NCBI GenBank assembly: GCA_003165855.1
Contig: PMXH01000268.1
Location: 1-9,966, forward strand
Direction of reading: 5' to 3'
DNA: 9,966 nt
Source of the DNA: Acidobacteriaceae bacterium
Lineage (GTDB): Bacteria > Acidobacteriota > Terriglobia > Terriglobales > Acidobacteriaceae
Shown: in pieces, positions 1-6,441 of the stretch
Layout: the number at the start of each line of letters is the position of its first letter
How positions within the stretch are numbered: position 1 is the stretch's first letter
Program-made: the position numbers and the translations under genes
The notes under the pieces: generated by a model
Seen by the model: the letters and a program-made list of their open reading frames with translations, nothing else
Told to the model about the DNA's origin: nothing
The model's database searches: none

Positions 1-543
1 GTGCGCATCGACATGGAAGGTTCGCCCTACACGACGCGGACCCTCGAGTTCGTGCACGAACTCCACCGCACGCCGGGAAACGCCAACTCTGTCGGCACGG
101 TAATCCAGGCATATCTGAAGCGCTCCGAGAGCGACGTCGAGAAACTGCTGGCCGAAGGAATCCGCATTCGCCTCTGCAAAGGCGCTTACGAGGAACCTGA
201 GGAGATCGCCTTCCCCGCCAAGTCCGATGTCGATGCCAACTACGTCAAGCTGATGAAGATCCTGATGAAAAGCGGCATTTATCACGGTCTGGCCACGCAC
301 GATGAGAGCATCATTCAGCAAGCCCAGGCCTTTGCCATGCGGGAAAAGCTTTCCCGCGACTCGTTCGAATTCCAAATGCTCTACGGCATTCGCCGCGACC
401 TGCAACAGAGTCTGGTGCGCAAGGGCTGGCGAGTCCGCGTTTACATACCGTTCGGCAGTGAGTGGTATCCCTACTTCATGCGGCGGCTGGGCGAGCGTCC
501 GGCCAACGTCCTGTTCATCGCGCGCAACCTGTTGCGGGCGTAA
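1..543 (+). CDS. Proline dehydrogenase, C-terminal part (5' end outside window)
   Basis: This is the FAD-dependent enzyme that oxidises L-proline to pyrroline-5-carboxylate, the first step of proline breakdown, usually at the inner face of the membrane. 180 codons are visible. Monofunctional enzymes of this family are about 300 residues, so roughly the first 120 are missing to the left. The GTG at base 1 is therefore probably an internal Val codon, not a start. Visible family signatures, numbered in the fragment: KGAY (60-63) on a barrel strand, ATHDE (98-102), and YGIRRDLQ (128-135), whose paired arginines R131/R132 correspond to the proline-carboxylate-binding pair in PutA. The C-terminal helix with WYPYFMRRLGERPAN (155-169) is the substrate-covering helix typical of the family. 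No aldehyde dehydrogenase domain follows, so it is not a PutA fusion. The ORF ends at TAA 541-543 and looks intact. The product call is firm; I leave the symbol blank because putA, putB, prodh and fadM naming varies. Confidence 0.93.
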   Translation: MRIDMEGSPYTTRTLEFVHELHRTPGNANSVGTVIQAYLKRSESDVEKLLAEGIRIRLCKGAYEEPEEIAFPAKSDVDANYVKLMKILMKSGIYHGLATHDESIIQQAQAFAMREKLSRDSFEFQMLYGIRRDLQQSLVRKGWRVRVYIPFGSEWYPYFMRRLGERPANVLFIARNLLRA

Positions 544-610
544 AGGCTCTGCGGCGTCGACCTATCAGGCGGTCTCGGCGCCATCGCTTGGGTCTGGGAC
601 TTTCCTCTCC

Positions 611-622
611 AGCCGTACGGCT
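611..622. promoter_or_regulatory. Perfect 12-bp palindrome, possible operator
   Basis: AGCCGTACGGCT reads identically on both strands. It lies about 80 bases before the kinase start and about 36 bases upstream of the possible -10 box at 659-664, a place where a dimeric regulator could bind. A few 12-bp palindromes are expected by chance in 10 kb of sequence, so position is the only support. As RNA it would give only a 4-bp stem with no U-tract directly after it, so a terminator is unlikely. Confidence 0.25.
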
Positions 623-672
623 CACCGCGGAATAGCTACATTTTTCGGGCAAATCCATTAAGATGCTTAGGC

Positions 673-685
673 CCCCGGACCGGGG
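673..685 (+). promoter_or_regulatory. GC-only inverted repeat over the kinase ribosome binding site
   Basis: CCCCGG (673-678) and CCGGGG (680-685) are perfect inverted copies separated by one base. The GGGG of the right arm is the only Shine-Dalgarno-like stretch before the ATG at 692, with a spacing of six bases. In mRNA at least the outer four G:C pairs could form, with a five-base loop, and would hide this site. The repeat is seen directly; any role in limiting translation, or in binding a regulator as DNA, is inference. Confidence 0.3.
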
Positions 686-691
686 TGCGCC

Positions 692-3600
692 ATGGAGAAT
701 TCCTCTTCACCCAGAAAACTCGCAGGCCGCTACGAGGTTCGGCAGATCCTCGGGCAGGGCGGCATGGGCCTGGTTTACCGGGCCTACGACGCCGTCGTGC
801 GCCGCGAAGTTGCGGTCAAGACCATCCTCGACATTCCCGATCCGGCTTCGCTTCAGTTGTTCTACAAAGAGTGCGACGTGCTGGCCTCCATGAGCCATCC
901 CAACATTGTCGAGATCTTCGACATCGGGGAATTCGAAGAGGAAGGCAAAAAGAAGCCATACTTCGTGATGCCGTTGCTCCCCGGCACCACGCTGGAGTCT
1001 TTCATCCGCAAGGCCAGCCATCGCCTTACGGTTGAGCGCACGATCGACATAATGTCCCAGGCCTGCCGCGGGCTGCAGGCAGCGCACGAGCGCGGACTGG
1101 TACACCGCGATCTGAAGCCGAGCAATATTTTCGTGATGGAAGACGACTCGGTGAAGATCATCGATTTCGGCGTCGCTCACATGGCGGACGCCCACACGAC
1201 CCGCGCGCAAAAAGGGACGCTGCTCTACATGTCTCCCGAACAGATCGAATTGAAAGCGCTGTCGCCGGCCTCCGATATTTTCTCTCTCAGCGTTGTCTGC
1301 TACGAAGCCATGACCGGCCGTAACCCATTTCAGCGCGCGCGCGCGGATGAGGTGGTGGAAGCGATTCTGCACCATATTCCGCCTCTGGCGGCAGAACTGA
1401 ATTCCACGGTCAGCCAGCCCGTGAGCCGCGTGCTGCACAAGGCGATGGCGAAGCAGTCCTGGCACCGCTTCGCGAGCGTCCGCGATTTCGGAGATACGCT
1501 CAACAAAGCGCTGCGTAACGAGCCTATCGAGATTTTCGATCCGGAACGCACCCGGCCACGGCTGCAACGGGCCACCAAGGCGCTGGAAGAAGGCGACTTT
1601 CAGTTTGCTGGAGAAATCCTGGGCGAACTCGAGGCCGAAGGCCACATGGACACTTCCATTGGCTCTCTTCGCCGCCAGCTCGACGGCGCCGTGAGGCGAA
1701 AGACACTTTCTCAGTTGCTCGATGCCGCGCGGGCGCGGTTCGAGGAAGAAGAAGACCCGCTCGCTCTGCAGAAGTTGCAGGAAGCTCTGCAGATCGAGCC
1801 TGACAATGCCACCGCTCTTACTCTGAAGAGCCGAATCGAGAACCGGCGCAGCGAACGCCAGATCGACAACTGGTATCGCCTGGCCCGGCAGCACATCGAC
1901 AATCACGCCTACGCGCACGCGCGCGAGGCTTTGCAGAATGTTCTTCAACTCCGCCCCCAGGAAGCCCGTGCGCTGCAGTTGCTGGCGGAGGTCGACCGCC
2001 AGGAACAGGAATACAAGAAACTCCGTCAGGAGAAAGAGCAACTCCATCGCGCGGCCATGGATGCATGGCACAAAGGCGATGTAAGCAACGCCCTCGCCAA
2101 ACTCGGTGTCGTGCTCGATCTCGACCGGCGTGCCCCGGATTCCATCAATCGCGAGAGCGGCGCCACTTACCAAAGCTTCTACAACGAGGTGCGGTCCGAA
2201 CACGACGCGATGAATACCGCATACGCCGACGCCCGGAGACACCTCACCGAACACAACTTCCGCAAAGCCACGGATGCGTGTCAGACGTATCTGGCCAAGT
2301 ATCCGAGCAACGCGATCTTCCAGGCTCTCCGGTATGACATCGAGGAGCAGCAACGGCAGGAGCTCTCTGCCTTCATCGCCTCCGTTGATCGCCAGGTTGA
2401 GGCCGAGCCGGATTTGGACAAGCGCGTGAATATTCTGCGTGAGGCGCTCGATCTGCACCCCGGAGAATCACATTTTGAACGCGCCTTGCGGCTGGTGCAG
2501 GACAAGCGTGACCTAGTCAACTCCATCGTGGCCCGGGCGCACCTTCACGAAGAACAGGGAGCGTATGGCGATGCGCTGAACGACTGGGAGATCCTGCGGA
2601 CGATCTACAACCAGTATCCGGGGTTGACGTTCGAGGTTGAACGTCTGCAGAAGCGGCGCGACCAGCAGGTTCGAATCGAATCCAAAACGCGTCTGGTCGA
2701 ACAGATCGATATCTGTTTGCATTCCAGCGACTACGCTCGCGCTCTGGATTTATTGCAAGGCGCGGCGTCGGAATTCCCCAACGATGCGGAGCTTACCGAA
2801 CTTGAGAAGCTCGCGCAAGACGGCGTGAAACGCAAGACCGAAGCCCACCGCCTCATGACCGAAGGCCAGGATCTGTTTGCCCAGCAGAAGTCCGAGGGGA
2901 TCAAGTTGTTGCGCCAAGCTTATGAGCTGGATGAAAACAATTCTCTGGCCCGCGCCGTTCTGGCCAATGCCTTGGTGGAACAGGCTCACTCGATCGTGGA
3001 GGGCGATTGGCGGGAAGCCGAGAAACTGGCGCGCGAAGCACTCGACTTGAATCCAGGGCATCCCATGGCCAAAACCATTCGAACCCTGATCCTCGATCAG
3101 AAGCGGGAGACTTTCGTCGAGGAATGTGTTTCGCAGGCGCGCAAGCTGCAGACAGCCACAGATCTTGCCGGAGCGTTATCCCGCATCGAAGAAGGATTGT
3201 CGGTTTATCCGCGCGAGCCCCGGCTGATTCAGATTCAGGAGACGGTGCAGCGGGATCTCCAGGCCCAGCGCCGCCAAACGCGCCGCCGCGATCTGGAAGA
3301 GCTGCGTCGCATGGAAAGTGAAATTGATGCCGCCACCGACGTTGCGTCGAAGCAGGCGTTAGGGGAGCGAGTGCGAGCCGTCGCAGACAGATACTCGAAA
3401 GATGGAGAAGTCCTCTCCATCGCGAATGGTTTTCTGCACCGGTTGGGTCTGCTCGAAGTGGCCCAAGAGAATCCGACCGGTTCGCCCGAAAGTGACAGTG
3501 CCACCCTCACCTACCACACTCCGCCAGTCAGCGCGCCTGAGCCCTCTCTGGCTGGGACGAGCAATGCTTCGGCCCCTCCACCTGTGGTTAACGCGGTTGC

Positions 3601-5524
3601 TGCCAAACCCGCTCCGCCGCCGGTCCCGCCAGCGCCACCGCTTCCCGCGACCGCAAGACCTGCTGCTTCCGCTGCGAAGCCTCTCGTACCCGCGCCCAAA
3701 GCCCCGTCTCCATCTGCCAGTCGCAAGCAGCCCGCGGGATCACCGCAGCGTCGCACCACGATTTTTGCCACGGTCGCCGCAATCGTCCTAGTCGGAGCGA
3801 TCTTCCTTTTCGTACGAAAACATCACGCGCCGCCAGTCACACCGACGCCCGAAGCGGCACCCGCTGTCTCCACATCGGCAACGCCGTCTCCCCAGCCGGC
3901 GCTCTCAGCGCTGAAACTGTCTTCTGACATCAGCACGGGAAGAGTAACTTTCGACGATCAGCCGCCCGCCGAATTTCAGGAAGGACAGTGGGTTCTCGAC
4001 CAGATCCCCACTGGAGAGCACAAGCTGAAAATTGATGGACCACAAGGCAGCACATCGTTCACGTTCTCGACCGACGCCGGAGGAGTGCCCGTGGTTAAGG
4101 GCCCAATCGTCTCCAGCGCTGCGCTGGCGGTCGTTGTCAGCAGCATGGCCGGCCATCTTCATCTGTATTCCAGCGATTCTTCCACCAAAGTGAGCGTAGA
4201 TGGCCAGGCTCCGCTCGATGTGCCCCAAGACGGTCTCGATCTTCCTTCCGTCTCCGCAGGCGCTCACGAACTGGCGGTAACCCGAGGCAGCGACCAATAC
4301 AAACTCGACATTGACGCGGGGACGACGCCAGCGCTTACCACCTTCCTGGAATCCGGACAGAACGTCGGCACGATGGTTGTGATTGCTGGCCAGGACAAGG
4401 CGAAGGTTTTTCTCAACGGAAAACTCCAGCCGCAACTCACACAAGGCGGCCAGTTGCGCATCCCGAATCTCGAACTCAAAGATTACGTCGTCCGAGTCTC
4501 TAAGAGCGGCTTTCAGGACCTTCCAGAACAGAAGATCCGGATTCGCAAAGGCGAGGGGAAGGTGATCTTCAATCTCCAGCCCATCCCCCATTTGGCGTCG
4601 CTGACGATTCAAGGCGGAGTTCCGGGAGCTACAGTTCTCGTCGACCAAACTCCGGTGGGAACGATTCAGGCCGATGGAACACTGACCGTCGCCACCATCA
4701 ATCCCGGAGATCACGTCGTCGAACTGCGCAAAGACCGGTTCAAGCCCAGGCAGATCAAAAAACACTTCGTAGTGGGAACCGCGGCATCTCTTGCGGCTGC
4801 GGATGTGGCTCTGGACGCTGCTCCGGGCGATCTAAAAATTACGTTCACACCCGCCGACGCTCAGGTAACCCTCGCCAAAGTGGGCGAGACTCCCACAAAA
4901 GTAATCAGTGGCAGCGCGCTGAGTCTGTCAGCCGGCTCCTACACTCTTACGGCGAAAACTGCCGACAACTTCGCTCGTGCGTCCACGGTAGAAGTTCTCG
5001 CCGGTCAATCCAAGAATTTGGATTTATCTCTCGCTCCGAGCGGCATGTCCAAGTGGGATGACCCGGCAGGCTGGAAGCAGGAGAAGGGTTCGTTCGTTCA
5101 CAAGGGCGGCGATTTCGTGATGTACAGCGTCGCTCCCACGTCGGGCACATTTGTTTTTTCGGCCATGCTCACCAAGGGCCATCGCCTGCAGTGGGTGCTC
5201 AACTGCACCGACGTCAACAACTACGTGCTTTTCCAGATGGACGACAATAACTTCTACCGCACAGTTATCCGGAACGGTCAGAAGGGAGACGAGACCAAAA
5301 TCCCCCACAAAGGTGACAAGAAGAGTTTTCGTACGATCCAGATCCGTGTGGGACCGAATGAGATCGTCCACCAGATCAGGCAAGGAGAGAGTTGGGTGGC
5401 TCTGGATCGATGGACTCAGCCTGGGAGCAACCTGACACTCGGCAAGTTCGGCTTTTACATACCCGGCAATGACCAGGTCGCGCTCTCTACTTTCGGTCAC
5501 TATCTGGACTTGAACACGCGCTAA
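692..5524 (+). CDS. Membrane-anchored Ser/Thr protein kinase with TPR-like region, PEGA-like repeats and jelly-roll-like C-terminus
   Basis: This 1610-residue protein is a Hanks-type (PknB-like) kinase. Kinase domain, about 14-280: glycine loop GQGGMG (21-26), ATP lysine K43, helix-C glutamate E60, catalytic HRDLKPSN (138-145), DFG (158-160), SPE (181-183) and conserved D195, so it should be active. T169, T170 and T176 in the activation loop are candidate autophosphorylation sites. Residues about 290-925 are helical TPR-like repeats, for example near 357-375, 407-425 and 772-795, with a charged, probably coiled-coil stretch near 868-895. About 945-1021 is Pro/Ala-rich. One membrane segment spans about 1023-1041, flanked by basic residues (R1042, K1043). 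Outside the membrane come about five PEGA-like beta repeats (starting near 1074, 1155, 1226, 1301 and 1379), then a jelly-roll-like domain from about 1453 to the end. The start at 692 places the kinase fold right at the N-terminus. The likely job is to sense an envelope or extracellular cue and phosphorylate cytoplasmic targets, with the TPR region holding partners. The ligand and substrates are unknown. Confidence 0.93.
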   Translation: MENSSSPRKLAGRYEVRQILGQGGMGLVYRAYDAVVRREVAVKTILDIPDPASLQLFYKECDVLASMSHPNIVEIFDIGEFEEEGKKKPYFVMPLLPGTTLESFIRKASHRLTVERTIDIMSQACRGLQAAHERGLVHRDLKPSNIFVMEDDSVKIIDFGVAHMADAHTTRAQKGTLLYMSPEQIELKALSPASDIFSLSVVCYEAMTGRNPFQRARADEVVEAILHHIPPLAAELNSTVSQPVSRVLHKAMAKQSWHRFASVRDFGDTLNKALRNEPIEIFDPERTRPRLQRATKALEEGDFQFAGEILGELEAEGHMDTSIGSLRRQLDGAVRRKTLSQLLDAARARFEEEEDPLALQKLQEALQIEPDNATALTLKSRIENRRSERQIDNWYRLARQHIDNHAYAHAREALQNVLQLRPQEARALQLLAEVDRQEQEYKKLRQEKEQLHRAAMDAWHKGDVSNALAKLGVVLDLDRRAPDSINRESGATYQSFYNEVRSEHDAMNTAYADARRHLTEHNFRKATDACQTYLAKYPSNAIFQALRYDIEEQQRQELSAFIASVDRQVEAEPDLDKRVNILREALDLHPGESHFERALRLVQDKRDLVNSIVARAHLHEEQGAYGDALNDWEILRTIYNQYPGLTFEVERLQKRRDQQVRIESKTRLVEQIDICLHSSDYARALDLLQGAASEFPNDAELTELEKLAQDGVKRKTEAHRLMTEGQDLFAQQKSEGIKLLRQAYELDENNSLARAVLANALVEQAHSIVEGDWREAEKLAREALDLNPGHPMAKTIRTLILDQKRETFVEECVSQARKLQTATDLAGALSRIEEGLSVYPREPRLIQIQETVQRDLQAQRRQTRRRDLEELRRMESEIDAATDVASKQALGERVRAVADRYSKDGEVLSIANGFLHRLGLLEVAQENPTGSPESDSATLTYHTPPVSAPEPSLAGTSNASAPPPVVNAVAAKPAPPPVPPAPPLPATARPAASAAKPLVPAPKAPSPSASRKQPAGSPQRRTTIFATVAAIVLVGAIFLFVRKHHAPPVTPTPEAAPAVSTSATPSPQPALSALKLSSDISTGRVTFDDQPPAEFQEGQWVLDQIPTGEHKLKIDGPQGSTSFTFSTDAGGVPVVKGPIVSSAALAVVVSSMAGHLHLYSSDSSTKVSVDGQAPLDVPQDGLDLPSVSAGAHELAVTRGSDQYKLDIDAGTTPALTTFLESGQNVGTMVVIAGQDKAKVFLNGKLQPQLTQGGQLRIPNLELKDYVVRVSKSGFQDLPEQKIRIRKGEGKVIFNLQPIPHLASLTIQGGVPGATVLVDQTPVGTIQADGTLTVATINPGDHVVELRKDRFKPRQIKKHFVVGTAASLAAADVALDAAPGDLKITFTPADAQVTLAKVGETPTKVISGSALSLSAGSYTLTAKTADNFARASTVEVLAGQSKNLDLSLAPSGMSKWDDPAGWKQEKGSFVHKGGDFVMYSVAPTSGTFVFSAMLTKGHRLQWVLNCTDVNNYVLFQMDDNNFYRTVIRNGQKGDETKIPHKGDKKSFRTIQIRVGPNEIVHQIRQGESWVALDRWTQPGSNLTLGKFGFYIPGNDQVALSTFGHYLDLNTR

Positions 5525-5539
5525 CCGAGTCATCCTCGG
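5525..5539 (+). other. Small hairpin directly after the kinase stop codon
   Basis: CCGAG (5525-5529) and CTCGG (5535-5539) form a perfect 5-bp stem with a 5-base loop, starting on the base after the TAA. No T-tract follows, so it does not qualify as a standard intrinsic terminator. It could slow 3' exonucleases or partly attenuate read-through into the next gene, but this is inference. Confidence 0.3.
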
Positions 5540-5565
5540 ATGTCCCTTCGGTTCCTCAACTCCAA

Positions 5566-5579
5566 ACCCGCACTCGGGT
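5566..5579 (+). other. Second small hairpin in the kinase/LolA-like spacer
   Basis: ACCCG (5566-5570) and CGGGT (5575-5579) can form a 5-bp stem with a 4-base loop, about 27 bases before the chosen start at 5606. No T-run follows. Downstream of it, TACATT at 5588-5593 resembles a -10 box but has no clear -35 partner. The 81-base spacer therefore shows neither a firm terminator nor a firm promoter, which leaves co-transcription with the kinase gene possible. Confidence 0.25.
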
Positions 5580-5605
5580 CCCGGGTGTACATTGTAAAAA
5601 GGGCC

Positions 5606-6421
5606 ATGCGAACGCGCTTTCAACCTCGTGCTGAGATTGGGCTGACGGTGTTCTTGTGGAGCCTCTTATGTATCCAGGCGGTTGCGCAGTCGGGGCCGTC
5701 CGACCGATCTGCTTCTTCGGTCGATGGCGCTTCCATGCCGCTGGACCGGATCGTCAAGAATCTCCAGGAAAGAAACGCCCAACGAGCCTCTGCCCTGCTT
5801 GAGTTTGTGGGAACCCGCGTTTACCGTATGGAGTACCACGGATTCCCGGGCGATCGCGATGCGGAGATGGTGGTCAACGTGACCTACCGTTCTCCCGATG
5901 CGAAGCAGTTCACGGTAGTTTCGGAAAAGGGTTCGCAGTTCGTCATCGACCACGTTTTCAAGAAACTGCTGGAGGGCGAACAGGAAGCGGCCAATGACGA
6001 GAACCGGCGTCGAACCGCGCTGAGCACGGACAACTACGATTTCTCGCTTGCCGGGTACGAGACTTCTTCCGATGGAAGCCGATACATCCTCGACCTGCTG
6101 CCAAAGACCAAAAATAGGTTTCTCTACCGCGGCAAGATCTGGGTCGATGCCAAGGACTTTGCCGTGGTGCGAATCGAAGGGGCGCCGGAGAAGAATCCAT
6201 CCTTCTGGATCAAGAAGACAGAGGTTGCGCACAAATACATCAAGGTGAACGATTTCTGGCTCCCGGCTGAGAACCATACGGAAAGCGTCCTCCGCATCGG
6301 GGGACGGGCCGTCCTTACCATCGAGTACCGGGATTATAAAATTGTTAAATCGACTCCACTGCCCGAGGCTGAGAACGCGCACGATGCCCTGAAGTCATCC
6401 CAGAGCTCTAACGTTCGCTGA
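5606..6421 (+). CDS. Secreted LolA-like / outer-membrane lipoprotein-sorting-type protein
   Basis: The protein is 271 residues from the ATG at 5606. I prefer this start to the in-frame ATG at 5540 because it puts a normal signal peptide at the N-terminus: basic MRTR, a hydrophobic core at about 11-23, and probable cleavage after AVA (25-27). AAAAAGGG (5596-5603) lies directly upstream, although the spacing to the ATG is short. The mature part reads as alternating beta strands of the LolA/LolB/RseB half-barrel type: a PDAKQFTVV strand, then YRGKIWVDAKDFAVVRIEG, then DFWLPAENHTES and a closing EYRDYKIV strand. Such folds hold acyl chains or lipoproteins in the periplasm. It lacks a lipobox cysteine at the predicted cleavage site, so it is probably soluble and exported. 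It is not close enough to call true LolA. The gene follows the kinase gene by 81 bases in the same direction, so it may be its co-expressed envelope partner. Family assignment rests on fold pattern and is moderate. Confidence 0.8.
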   Translation: MRTRFQPRAEIGLTVFLWSLLCIQAVAQSGPSDRSASSVDGASMPLDRIVKNLQERNAQRASALLEFVGTRVYRMEYHGFPGDRDAEMVVNVTYRSPDAKQFTVVSEKGSQFVIDHVFKKLLEGEQEAANDENRRRTALSTDNYDFSLAGYETSSDGSRYILDLLPKTKNRFLYRGKIWVDAKDFAVVRIEGAPEKNPSFWIKKTEVAHKYIKVNDFWLPAENHTESVLRIGGRAVLTIEYRDYKIVKSTPLPEAENAHDALKSSQSSNVR

Positions 6422-6441
6422 GTAAAGCTTCTTCTTGGCGA

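Larger units (their letters stand above)
544..691 (+). promoter_or_regulatory. Intergenic spacer upstream of the kinase gene
   Basis: This 148-base stretch has no gene I can support. It holds a perfect palindrome (611-622) and a GC-rich inverted repeat (673-685) just before the kinase start. TAAGAT at 659-664 is a possible -10 box, but no convincing -35 hexamer sits 16-18 bases upstream, so the promoter is only a guess. A short T-run at 641-645 is not preceded by a strong stem, so I see no intrinsic terminator for the proline dehydrogenase gene. The spacer is long enough to carry the kinase promoter. Confidence 0.35.

Noticed and set aside
641..645. T-run as an intrinsic terminator of the proline dehydrogenase gene
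   Set aside because: The nearest palindrome (611-622) is about 18 bases away and gives only a 4-bp stem; no stem directly precedes the T-run.
707..2458. 583-codon open frame on the minus strand opposite the kinase gene
   Set aside because: It lies wholly inside the kinase gene, whose protein has clear kinase motifs and helical repeats. The antisense translation shows no family pattern, and long shadow frames are common in GC-rich DNA.
3905..4765. 286-codon minus-strand frame opposite the PEGA-like region
   Set aside because: No recognisable motif, signal peptide or ribosome binding site; the plus strand holds the supported beta repeats.
5540..5605. Upstream ATG extending the LolA-like protein by 22 residues
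   Set aside because: It would bury the signal peptide behind a 22-residue leader and overlap the hairpin after the kinase stop; the ATG at 5606 gives a normal signal peptide and has an A/G-rich stretch before it.
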